Origin: Cystobacter ferrugineus
Lineage (GTDB): Bacteria > Myxococcota > Myxococcia > Myxococcales > Myxococcaceae
Direction: 5' to 3'
NCBI RefSeq assembly: GCF_001887355.1
Contig: NZ_MPIN01000007.1
Span: 22,888 to 86,887, forward strand
Length of the DNA stretch: 64,000 bases
Numbering within the stretch: the stretch's first letter is position 1; each line of letters opens with the position of its first letter. This document shows positions 15,579 through 23,439 of the stretch, piece after piece. The notes beneath the pieces were generated by a model, which was given only the letters and a program-made list of their open reading frames with translations, had not been told where the DNA came from and searched no databases. Both the position numbers and the translations under genes were made by a program.

Positions 15579-17807
15579 TCACTCCACCCGTTCGCTCTTC
15601 ATCATCTGGGCCCGCACCAACTCCGCGTAGACGCCACCCCGCAGGAGCAGTTCCTGATGCTTGCCGGCTTCCACGAGCCGGCCCTCGTCCATGACGAGGA
15701 TGAGATCCGCGTCCACCACGGTGCTCAGCCGGTGGGCGATGATGACGCGCGTGCACTGGAGGGAGGCGAGCGACTTCTGCACCCGGCGCTCGGTGATGGC
15801 GTCGAGGGCGCTGGTGGCCTCGTCCAACAGCAGCACCGCCGGCTTCTGCATCAGCGCCCGGGCAAGTGCCAGCCGCTGCCGCTGGCCGCCCGAGAGCGAC
15901 GCACCCCGATCCACCAGGGGGGTGTCGTAGCCCATCGACATGGCCATGACATCCTCATGGAGCTGGGCCAGCCGGGCCGCCTCGATGGCGTGCTCCAGCG
16001 GGGCGGCCGGGTTGGTGATGGCGATGTTGCCGCGCAACGTGGAGCTGAAGAAGGAGGGTTCCTGGGGCACCACGCCCATCTGGCCGCGCACCGAGTGGAG
16101 ATCCAACTCCATCAGGTCCTCCCCATCGAAGAGCACACGTCCGGAGGAAGGCAGGTACAGACCGAGCAGGAGATGGGCCAGGGTCGTCTTCCCGGCGCCC
16201 GAGCGGCCGACGATCGCCACGGATTGGCCGGGTTCGATGCGCAACGACACCTCCTGCACCACCAGCGGCGACGTGGCCGCATAGCGGAAGGACACCCGCT
16301 CCAGCTCGATACCTCCCTTCAGCTCCACCGAGCGGCCGGGGTGGGTGGGGTCCCTCTCGGACGGGGTGTCCAGCACGTCGTCCATGCGCTCGATGTAGCT
16401 GTGCAGCAGTTGGAGCTGGGTGGCCGTGCCCACCAGGTTGGCCAGTGGTACGAGCAGCGCCCCGGCGAGCGCGTTGAGCCCCATCATGGTCCCCAGCGTC
16501 ATGCTCCCCGCCAGCACCTGGAGGGTGCCGAAGGTGAGCAGCACCAGTGGGGCCATCATCTGCAGGGCGCCGGTGAGCGAGTCCACCCACGCCAACAGCC
16601 GGCCCCGCTTCAGCGAGACGTTGAGCACGTTGACGAAGCTCTCCGAAAAGCGCTGCACCGACTGCTGCTCCACGCCGAAGGCCTTCAGCGTCTGGATGCC
16701 GGTGAGGATTTCGATCTGTTCGGTCTGGTTCTTCGCCTCCACTTCCAGGTTCTCCGCCATCAACGCGTGCTGGCGCCGCGTGGAGAGCGCGATGATGAGG
16801 AGTTGCAGTCCTCCCAGACCCAGGACGAGGAGCGCCACGGACGGGTCCACCACGAACAGCAGCGCGAGGTAGATGACGACCAGGGCGCCGTCGAGCACAG
16901 CGGAGAGCGTGCCCGAGGAGAGGATTTCCCGCACGGCGGCGTTGCTGTTGAGCCGCTGCATCAAATCGCCTGCCGCGCGCACCTGGAAGAAGGAGTAGGG
17001 CAAGCCCACCAGGTGCTCCAGGAAGCCGAGCGTCATGTGCGAGTCCATGCGCGTGCGCAGCTCGAGCAGCAGGTGGCTGCGGATGAGCGAGGTGAGGAGC
17101 TGGAAGCCGGCCAGCGAGATGAAGCCCAGGCCCACCACTCTCAGCAGGTGGGTGTCCCCGAGGGGAACCACCCGGTCGATGATGAGCCCCGTCAGCGCGG
17201 GGACCGCCAGCGCGAAGAGCTGGAGGATGACCGAGACGACGATGATGCGCTGGAGGACGTGTGAGTGTCGCAGCACTTGCATCGCATACCGGGCGATGGA
17301 GCGGGGACGGGGCTTCTTGCCCGTCTCGAAGTTCTCGCTCGGCTCCAACAGCAGGGCCACGCCCGTGAAGGACCGGCGGAAGCGCTCCAGGGACACCTTG
17401 CGCCGGCCGAGGCCTGGGTCGAGCAGGTGGACGCCGTCCCTTCCCAGCTTCTCGAAGACGACGAAGTGCGAGAACTGCCAGTGGAGGATGGTGCCGGTGG
17501 GCAGATAGTGGAGCGCATCGTCGTCGACGGAGACGCCGCGCCCGCGCAGCCCGAAGGTGCGGGCCGCACGCAGGATGTCCAGCGCCGATACCCCATCCCG
17601 CATCGCGCCCATCTGCTGACGGACCTCTTCCATCCGCATTGGCTTGCCGTGGTACCCGAGCACCATGGCGAGACAGGCGACACCACACTCGAACTCCGAG
17701 AGCTGACGCACGAGCGGGATGCGGCGCTCTCGGCCCTTCATCCGGAGATTGCGGAACGCGGGAAACCGCTCGGTCAGTCCTGGATGCCGGACGGGGTCAG
17801 TCCTCAT
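15579..17807 (-). CDS. Peptidase-containing ABC exporter (C39, bacteriocin/RiPP type)
   Basis: 742 aa. Residues about 30-165 are a C39 peptidase: the catalytic Cys41 in LSEFECGVACLAM with the oxyanion Gln35, His in FSHFVVFEK and Asp in HLLDPGLG. A six-helix membrane domain follows, then an ATPase with Walker A VGRSGAGKTT, signature LSGGQRQRLALARAL, Walker B VLLLDEATSAL and switch His IIAHRLST. Such exporters cut leader peptides after a double glycine and export the core. The GG-leader peptide at the far end of the same operon is the obvious substrate. It is the last gene of the operon; its start overlaps the HlyD stop by 11 bases, and a hairpin at 15544-15573 follows. Confidence 0.9.
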   Translation of the reverse strand: MRTDPVRHPGLTERFPAFRNLRMKGRERRIPLVRQLSEFECGVACLAMVLGYHGKPMRMEEVRQQMGAMRDGVSALDILRAARTFGLRGRGVSVDDDALHYLPTGTILHWQFSHFVVFEKLGRDGVHLLDPGLGRRKVSLERFRRSFTGVALLLEPSENFETGKKPRPRSIARYAMQVLRHSHVLQRIIVVSVILQLFALAVPALTGLIIDRVVPLGDTHLLRVVGLGFISLAGFQLLTSLIRSHLLLELRTRMDSHMTLGFLEHLVGLPYSFFQVRAAGDLMQRLNSNAAVREILSSGTLSAVLDGALVVIYLALLFVVDPSVALLVLGLGGLQLLIIALSTRRQHALMAENLEVEAKNQTEQIEILTGIQTLKAFGVEQQSVQRFSESFVNVLNVSLKRGRLLAWVDSLTGALQMMAPLVLLTFGTLQVLAGSMTLGTMMGLNALAGALLVPLANLVGTATQLQLLHSYIERMDDVLDTPSERDPTHPGRSVELKGGIELERVSFRYAATSPLVVQEVSLRIEPGQSVAIVGRSGAGKTTLAHLLLGLYLPSSGRVLFDGEDLMELDLHSVRGQMGVVPQEPSFFSSTLRGNIAITNPAAPLEHAIEAARLAQLHEDVMAMSMGYDTPLVDRGASLSGGQRQRLALARALMQKPAVLLLDEATSALDAITERRVQKSLASLQCTRVIIAHRLSTVVDADLILVMDEGRLVEAGKHQELLLRGGVYAELVRAQMMKSERVE

Positions 17808-18744
17808 GTCCCAATGCTCCTTTCAGACCCGGAATGAGCGTGACGAGGATTCGCTCCTCGCGCACGCGCACCTCGGCCCTGGCCTGCATCCCGTCGAAGT
17901 AGTTGAAAGACCTTCCCTTGAGGGTGAAGGTGGGCGAGCCGATGCGTGCTCGCACCAGCACCATGGGGCCGGAGAGGGAAAGGGCATCGCTGCTGTCCGC
18001 GCCGAGGTAGCGGCGGACCTCGTTGGGACCGATGACCTGATCTCCCACGGATTCGATGGTGAGCGTCTGGTATTCGTGGCTGAAGCCGTTCAGCTCCACG
18101 CGCAGCGGCTTGCCGGGGGCGAGCCTCGGCCGATAGCCCCCGGGCAGCAGGGCCATCAGGGTCACGTTCACTTCGTCGCCGACCACGGAGACCACGTTCT
18201 CACCCGGATTGACGTATTGGCCCTGTCGGACGCGCAGGGCGCTCACGACTCCGGCGTGCGGCGCCCGCAGGGTGCGTGCCTGCCTCCGGGCCTGGGCCAG
18301 CTCGCGCTCGGCGCGCAGCGACGTGAGGGCCTGGCGCGCGGCCTCGTCCGTGGGATCCTGCAGCACCCGGAGGAGTTGCAATTCGAACTCGCGCTGGGTG
18401 CGCTCCAGTGCGGCCGTCTCCTCCTGGGAGAGGAAGCTCACCAGCGGTTGTCCGGCCTCCACCCGTTGTCCGGGTTTTACGTTCACGGACGCGACGATGC
18501 CCGGTGTCTCGGGGGTGAGATCACTCCGCCCCTCGACCTTCACCACCGCGGGGCCGGAGGCGTGCTCGGGGATGGTGCCGAGCAGCGAGAAGAGGCCCGC
18601 GAAGACGACCAGGGCGAGCAGCACCCAGTAGGTCCACCGGGTCCACCGGGGAGAGATGCGGAGGAGGTCTCCGTCTTCCTGCGTGCCCTCGTGGTGGCGC
18701 AGCGCCTCCTCGCGGAAGATGGACGGACGTCGGGTGGCTTCCAT
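17797..18744 (-). CDS. HlyD-family membrane-fusion protein of the peptide exporter
   Basis: 315 aa. One N-terminal membrane segment (about residues 38-58, WVLLALVVFAGLFSLLGTI) is followed by a lipoyl/barrel-sandwich half (TPGIVASVNVKPGQRVEAGQ), a short helical hairpin of about 50 residues, the second lipoyl half (RAPHAGVVSALRVRQGQYVN) and a beta-barrel. This is the bacteriocin-exporter adaptor layout, linking the ABC exporter to an outer-membrane channel. The channel (TolC-type) gene is not in the operon. It starts 2 bases after the upstream adaptor gene's stop and overlaps the ABC gene by 11 bases. Confidence 0.85.
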   Translation of the reverse strand: MEATRRPSIFREEALRHHEGTQEDGDLLRISPRWTRWTYWVLLALVVFAGLFSLLGTIPEHASGPAVVKVEGRSDLTPETPGIVASVNVKPGQRVEAGQPLVSFLSQEETAALERTQREFELQLLRVLQDPTDEAARQALTSLRAERELAQARRQARTLRAPHAGVVSALRVRQGQYVNPGENVVSVVGDEVNVTLMALLPGGYRPRLAPGKPLRVELNGFSHEYQTLTIESVGDQVIGPNEVRRYLGADSSDALSLSGPMVLVRARIGSPTFTLKGRSFNYFDGMQARAEVRVREERILVTLIPGLKGALGHED

Positions 18745-18746
18745 GG

Positions 18747-19685
18747 CTACGGTGTCGTCCCCCCGTCACGTTGCGACGGTGGCACCGGACGGACGTGGAC
18801 GACCGCGCCAGAGGAGACCTCGGGCGGCGGTGGTTGAAGAAAGGTGGCGGTGGCGAAGACCAGGCGGGCCGCGGAATCCACCTCGGGTGCGATGCTCTCC
18901 ACCGTGCCCGTGAGCGGGAGGTCGTTCTGGAGGACGTTCACCTCCACGGGGTCGCCCGGCTGGAGGTCGCGCGCCGCGGCCTCGGTGATGGCGAAGCGCA
19001 CCTTCCATCCGCCGATCCCCAGCAGCTTGAGCACCGGCTGCCCTGCGGCCAGGCGGGCGCCGGGGCTGGCGAGCGTCGCGGCCACCACGCCATCAAAGGG
19101 CGCCACGAGCGTGGCATCGTCGAGGTTCTGTCTCAGTCCGGTGACCTCGGCCTGCCGTTGGAGCGTCTGGGCCCGGGCTGCCTGCAGGCGGGCGGTGGCC
19201 GTGCTCTCCTCGTAGCGGACCCTCGCCAGCTCCTCCTGGGAATAGACGCCCAGCTCCAGCGAGCGTGGGGTGATGTAGCGGCCCTTCTTCTCACGCGCCT
19301 CGGAGAGGGCGAAGGTGGCGGCTTGCTCCTCGGCGTGTGAACCCTGGAGCATCGCCTGGGCCGCGGCCAGGCTCTGACGCAGCGAGCGCGTGTCGAGCCG
19401 CGCGAGCACCTGGCCCTCGTGGACGGCCTCTCCCATCTCGACTTCGAGCCGCTCCAGTCGTGAATCGAAGCGGAAGCTCACGGCCACGGAGTCATGAGGG
19501 ATGATGACGCCAAGAAAGGATTCCTCGGCTCCCGAGTGAGCAACGGCCTCACCGTCCACCCCCTGGGCGGGCGGCGGGACGTTGCCACTCGAGTCGGGAT
19601 TCGCGAGAGCGGGCGCCTCGGCTCCCACGATTCCCAGAAGAACCAGTCCCCATCCCAAGGCTGTCCTCCGCACCTTTCGACGCAT
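18747..19685 (-). CDS. Second periplasmic adaptor (RND/HlyD type) of the peptide-export operon
   Basis: 312 aa with a Sec-type signal peptide (MRRKVRRTALGWGLVLLGIV ending near ALA). The mature part reads as an adaptor: RFDSRLERLEVEMGEAVHEG (lipoyl half), a coiled-coil hairpin of about 100 residues (RSLRQSLAAAQAMLQ to TLQRQAEVTGLRQNL), then VAPFDGVVAATLASPGARLA and a barrel domain. GGGAGA lies 9 bases before the ATG at 19685. Two distinct adaptors in one exporter operon are unusual; this one lacks a membrane helix after the signal peptide and could be periplasmic. Confidence 0.8.
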   Translation of the reverse strand: MRRKVRRTALGWGLVLLGIVGAEAPALANPDSSGNVPPPAQGVDGEAVAHSGAEESFLGVIIPHDSVAVSFRFDSRLERLEVEMGEAVHEGQVLARLDTRSLRQSLAAAQAMLQGSHAEEQAATFALSEAREKKGRYITPRSLELGVYSQEELARVRYEESTATARLQAARAQTLQRQAEVTGLRQNLDDATLVAPFDGVVAATLASPGARLAAGQPVLKLLGIGGWKVRFAITEAAARDLQPGDPVEVNVLQNDLPLTGTVESIAPEVDSAARLVFATATFLQPPPPEVSSGAVVHVRPVPPSQRDGGTTP

Positions 19686-19725
19686 TCCATGTCTCCCTGG
19701 GGCAAGACCCACAGAGGAAGAGGGA

Positions 19726-21252
19726 TCATGTAAAAGTTGTGACGCGCTCCCCCATGGCCGGGCTCGTCTCGGCCCCGCGTTGTTCGCGGGCGGAACCTCG
19801 AATGGCCGCCTCCGCGTCGCGGACCCTCTGCAAGGCGGTGGCGACATCATCGGCGGCATCGACTCGACCGAGAGCGGCGTTGAATACCAGGCTCGTCCGT
19901 GTCTGTCCCACGAAGCCCTCGAGGAAGCGGGGGACGCCGGCCACCGCCGAGAACATCGGCTCCGGGTTGGCGAGCTGGGTCTGCACCGGCACGAGCCTGA
20001 CAACTCCCTTGCGCTTGGGCTTCATGTTCAGCGCCACGTGGCACTGGACATCCACCAGCGCGCCCAATTCCTCCGTGGCTCCGGGGGGCAGCGCAAGCAC
20101 CGAGGCAAGGGCCGCGGTCAGCTTTTCCCCAAGCGCCCCCGGATCATGGAGCCAATGTGATTGCGGAAACCGCGCGCGCAAGGCCTCGGCCGTGTCCAGG
20201 AGGAAGCGATTTTCCAACTCGCCCCCGCCTGCATCGTTCCGGCCGAGCCACTCCAGACGGTCGAGCAGGAAGGCGAGGAAGGTGCGGAACTGCTGGAGGC
20301 ATAGCAACACCTCGCACCCGACGAGGACATGGAAATCCGCCATGTCCACCGACTCGGGCAGCGTGCCGGACGTGGTCACCATCCCGATGAAGGGCCCTCC
20401 AAAAACGATGGGCGTCTCCAGATCGAGGAAGCGGCCGTCCGCGGTGAAGTTGTTGTGGAATGAGCCCCAGTAGACGCCTGTCCGGAAGAATCGCGCGAAA
20501 TGCTGCACCAGACGCTCGAGGGCGCACTCCATGCGTTCCGCGATGGCCATGGGGGTGACGTCGCGCAGGCGCACCTCTGGTTGGGAGGGGTCTCCGAGGT
20601 ACTGGGCCATCTTCAAGAGCAGTTCGACGAGGAACGGGGCCTTGGAACGCCACTGCGAGAACGCCCAGACGAAGTTGGACAGGCGCGCGAATCCCGCTCG
20701 CTTGACGGTGATCGCCTGGAGCCGCCGGTTCGCCGGGGCGAGCTGGCGCAGGTCGCGGCCGGCGAAGATGGACTCGACATAATGCTCGGCATCCGGTGGC
20801 AACGGCGCGAGGAGCAGGCCCTCGCACGCGACGAGGGTGTCTCCCGCCCCCATCTCCTCCAGATAACAGCTCACGAGGTACTCCCTCGCGGCGGCGGAGG
20901 GGAGCATGTGCCCGCTGTTGTGATAGCGGTCCGTCGGGTTGTTCCAGTTCGCCGCGAGCAGGGTGCGGCCCACGCCCTTCAGGTACTTGCCGTTGTAGAC
21001 GCCGGCCCGGCCCGCCCCCAATCTGAGGGAGATGTTTTGATCCGCGTTGGTCTGGAGGTCCGAGTACAAGAGCTCCGTTTCGTGCTCCGGCCGCGCCGAG
21101 AACCCAAAACAACCGATACGTCCCAGGTCGACCTGAACGGCACACGGGGCGTGCCGCACGTGCAACGCGGTGAACCCGGCGGGTACAACCGGAATGGGGA
21201 CCGCCCAGGGATCCGTGGGATTGCCTGGTGAACTGCTGTGGGTCAAGGACAA
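19726..21252 (-). CDS. SelO-like (YdiU) pseudokinase-fold protein, candidate peptide-modifying enzyme
   Basis: 508 aa. It has the order of motifs of SelO, the kinase-fold protein that transfers AMP from ATP to proteins: YLKGVGRTLL (SelO LKGAGxTPYS; K92 as the ATP lysine), SAAAREYLVSCYLEEMG (SelO RSSIREYL; E124), ITVKRAGFARLSNF (SelO MRVAPSHLRFG), and GSFHNNFTADGRFLDLE (SelO GVMNTDNMSxxGLTLDYG). N268 and D277 keep the 9-residue spacing of the SelO metal ligands, but the catalytic-base Asp becomes N267. The start is a TTG at 21252, 6 bases after a strong GAAGGAG; the same 16-base leader precedes the peptide gene. It follows the 396-aa gene by 32 bases. It could modify the peptide by AMPylation or another nucleotidyl or phosphoryl transfer, or act without catalysis. 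Confidence 0.6.
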   Translation of the reverse strand: MSLTHSSSPGNPTDPWAVPIPVVPAGFTALHVRHAPCAVQVDLGRIGCFGFSARPEHETELLYSDLQTNADQNISLRLGAGRAGVYNGKYLKGVGRTLLAANWNNPTDRYHNSGHMLPSAAAREYLVSCYLEEMGAGDTLVACEGLLLAPLPPDAEHYVESIFAGRDLRQLAPANRRLQAITVKRAGFARLSNFVWAFSQWRSKAPFLVELLLKMAQYLGDPSQPEVRLRDVTPMAIAERMECALERLVQHFARFFRTGVYWGSFHNNFTADGRFLDLETPIVFGGPFIGMVTTSGTLPESVDMADFHVLVGCEVLLCLQQFRTFLAFLLDRLEWLGRNDAGGGELENRFLLDTAEALRARFPQSHWLHDPGALGEKLTAALASVLALPPGATEELGALVDVQCHVALNMKPKRKGVVRLVPVQTQLANPEPMFSAVAGVPRFLEGFVGQTRTSLVFNAALGRVDAADDVATALQRVRDAEAAIRGSAREQRGAETSPAMGERVTTFT

Positions 21253-21284
21253 GATCGACTCCTTCGTGTGCGCTGGGCTTCTCT

Positions 21285-22475
21285 TCAGTTCAGGACGAAC
21301 AGATCCCGTGGCTCGGAGCTCACTGGAGCAACGCGCTTCACCTGCTCGATGAGCCGCAGCACGAGCTCGTACTCCTCGCGCCGGAGTGCACGCGCGATGT
21401 CCTTCCGGGTGTCTTGGGTCAAGTCGTCGAACACCGTCGCCGTGACGCGCTGGAGGACGTAGTAGCGCAGGCTGCCAGGGGGGGCGTCGGCTTCCGGCGT
21501 GAGCGAGACGACGTTCGAGTTGACGAAGCGGAAGTCGGGCCGGCGGCTCCTCGGGCTTTCGGGAGGCTCGTTCCGGGTCCGAAGTTCAAGCCCACTATCG
21601 GAGTCCTCCTTGATCTTGGCGAACAGCACGAGTCCCAACTCGTGAATCAGGCGTTGCTTCCACTCTTCCTCGAAGGAGACCGGGCCTGTCAGTCCTCGAG
21701 GGTCGTATGAGACTTCCTCGGCGGCCAGGAAGGACAACCACAACCGACTGTACTCGCGCTGCGTGGCGCCGTAGCTCAGTTCATGCGAGAGCCAGTTGAG
21801 CAGTCGAGGACTTCTGCGCACGTCCCGCACATCGAAGCCCTTGAAGATACCCGAGCAGTAGAACCGGGCGAGATCGCCAAAGAAACCGGGGCGCTGCGCG
21901 TCCCAGCCCTGGTAGAACCGGCGGTACTCGGAGACGTATCGCTCGTGATAGCTGACCGTGAGGTTCACCTGCGTCGTGCCGATGGGGATCCGCTCGGGCA
22001 GCTCGAAGGTCGAGAGATACCAGTAGTCGAGCCCGACCGTCGCGGCGGCTTCTGTCAGGAGGTGGCAGAAGACGAAATCCTCGATATTGTCACGGAGGAT
22101 GGGGCCGGTATCGAACCGGACCCAGGGGGCCAGCACGGCGATGGCCGCTGCCGACCAGCAGTGCAGGTAGTCGTGCACGGCGAACAGCACTTCCCTCACC
22201 AGATAGTCACCCTCGTTGTAGTCCCGGGCAGAGCCGTACGGATTGGCGAGCCAGTGTGAAAGAGCCGAGTTGCTCGCGTAGAAAATGGTCCGGTGGAAGG
22301 GATTGAAGCCCGCCAGGGTCACTGGAACGATGTGTTCGTAGAACCATCGTTGGTCGATAGCGCGGGGGGCGAGGCGCACCAGGGGATCCGAGAGCATCTG
22401 GCGCACCAGGGGAATCCGCGCGAGCGACTCGCCATGAGGCTTGGAAGGGACGGGGAATGAGGATGCACTGCTCAT
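21285..22475 (-). CDS. Unrecognised 396-aa helical protein, candidate metal-dependent peptide-tailoring enzyme
   Basis: I do not recognise a family. The protein is predicted largely helical and has two similar motifs 37 residues apart: E95-x5-H101-x3-H105 (EVLFAVHDYLH) and E132-x5-H138-x3-E142 (EDFVFCHLLTE), followed by D150 in GLDYWYL. A Glu/His pattern on paired helices is what carboxylate-bridged di-metal enzymes show. Further conserved-looking spots are SYHERYVSEYRRFY, LSHELSYGATQREY and LIHELGLVLF. There is no signal peptide. The gene lies 99 bases after the precursor-peptide gene and 32 before the SelO-like gene, so a role in maturation or in self-protection is inferred. Resemblance to heme-oxygenase-like diiron oxidases is a hypothesis only. 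Confidence 0.5.
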   Translation of the reverse strand: MSSASSFPVPSKPHGESLARIPLVRQMLSDPLVRLAPRAIDQRWFYEHIVPVTLAGFNPFHRTIFYASNSALSHWLANPYGSARDYNEGDYLVREVLFAVHDYLHCWSAAAIAVLAPWVRFDTGPILRDNIEDFVFCHLLTEAAATVGLDYWYLSTFELPERIPIGTTQVNLTVSYHERYVSEYRRFYQGWDAQRPGFFGDLARFYCSGIFKGFDVRDVRRSPRLLNWLSHELSYGATQREYSRLWLSFLAAEEVSYDPRGLTGPVSFEEEWKQRLIHELGLVLFAKIKEDSDSGLELRTRNEPPESPRSRRPDFRFVNSNVVSLTPEADAPPGSLRYYVLQRVTATVFDDLTQDTRKDIARALRREEYELVLRLIEQVKRVAPVSSEPRDLFVLN

Positions 22476-22574
22476 GATGGGGATCTGCTGCTGAGGGGAC
22501 AGCGGTGCCGTGACGCATCGCTGTCCGCTGTGTCAGTTGTGGTTGCGGTTGCGGTTCAGTCCCAGGCTGAGTGC

Positions 22575-22748
22575 TCAGGTGATCTCGACCTTGTTCTTCT
22601 TGCTGTCTTCACCCTTGATGTCGTTGACCCTCGCGCCGGCACCGCCCGCGACCGAGGCCAGCTCTTCGAGGGTCAACTGCTTCTCCTCCAACTGCTGCTC
22701 GTTCGACTTCTGGGGGTTCAACGACTTCTGCTCCTTGGTGGGCTTCAT
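22575..22748 (-). CDS. Double-glycine-leader precursor peptide
   Basis: 57 aa. The leader (residues 1-36) is polar and ends QLTLEELASVAGG, a standard GG processing motif for C39 exporters (hydrophobic positions at -4, -7, -12 relative to the cut). Cleavage after G36 leaves a 21-residue core beginning AGARVNDIKGED and ending KNKVEIT. The core has no Cys, one Ser (S49) and one Thr (the C-terminal T57), and is rich in Lys, Asp and Glu. It is therefore not a lanthipeptide or a disulfide bacteriocin. A strong GAAGGAG precedes the ATG at 22748 by 7 bases. It is the first gene of the operon, with the exporter last. Confidence 0.75.
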   Translation of the reverse strand: MKPTKEQKSLNPQKSNEQQLEEKQLTLEELASVAGGAGARVNDIKGEDSKKNKVEIT

Positions 22749-22889
22749 TGATCGACTCCTTCGTGATGAGCTGCGGCGCCAGTGCCACAACTCACATGAA
22801 TTGAGTCGACAGTGGATGTTTGTGAGGACACTTCAGGAATCGTTGGAGAGTAGAGCTTGGGGCAGGGGAGTTGGCGCCGACAGCGCGGA

Positions 22890-22939
22890 CCGAGGCTGAT
22901 CGAGGCGCGGTGAGCCCCTCCCTCACCGTCCGCCGGTGA
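22890..22939 (+). repeat. 50-bp direct repeat, right copy (duplicate of P450 3' end)
   Basis: Matches 15486-15535 at 48 of 50 positions. Here it is not attached to any P450 reading frame: the preceding bases are unrelated and no P450 sequence continues leftwards. It follows the precursor-peptide promoter region and is directly followed by the hdeD pseudogene. Confidence 0.85.
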
Positions 22940-22954
22940 TGGAGGGGAGGTGCG

Positions 22955-23175
22955 TCACGAGTGAGCGAGCCGGTGCATCGCCCCGCGCAACGAGAGCGCC
23001 CCCGCCATGATGGAGACGCCGCGGACGAGGAGTTCCACGCGGCGAGGTCCCAGCCCCACCCCGCGTAGCGGTCGACGAGAGAGGTGATGCCTCGGAAGAG
23101 CCCGCTGGCGAAGAAGTACCCGGCCAGCGGCAGCGTCATCGCCATCAGCCTGGCCGCGCCAGGACCCTGGCGCCC
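22955..23175 (-). pseudogene. hdeD-like pseudogene (deleted, frameshifted copy of 24040-24624)
   Basis: The C-terminal codons (SIMAGALSLRGAMHRLAHS) and an inner segment (AGYFFASGLFRGITSLVDRY, AGWGWD) match the intact HdeD gene at 24040 closely, but about 90 bp between them (equivalent to 24124-24209) are missing and the two parts are in different frames. Sequence at 23183-23272 also matches the upstream region of the intact gene (24690-24775), so a whole locus was duplicated and one copy decayed. The remainder to 23439 holds no gene that I can support. Confidence 0.75.
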
Positions 23176-23439
23176 ACGACGCGAGGGAGGAGGTCACGGG
23201 TGGGCCGTGGCTCCTCGGAGGGGAGGAGGGCCGCGTTGCGCGCGATGGCTCCACCTCTCGCCAGCCAGCGCACCCCGTTCGGGGCCTGTCTCCCCTGCTG
23301 ATGGTACATGAGCGCGCCAGACGCCATGGGCCAGACCTCTTCCCTGCTCTCCTGGCGCGCGAGGAGCGAGGTGTGACAGCGCATCATCGGCAAGCGTGAG
23401 CGGTCACACCCCTCTGGCTCCCGTCAGACGTGGTGAGCG

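Noticed and set aside
15579-22748. A lanthipeptide or sactipeptide cluster
   Set aside because: No LanB/LanC/LanM-like or radical-SAM gene is present, and the core peptide has no Cys.
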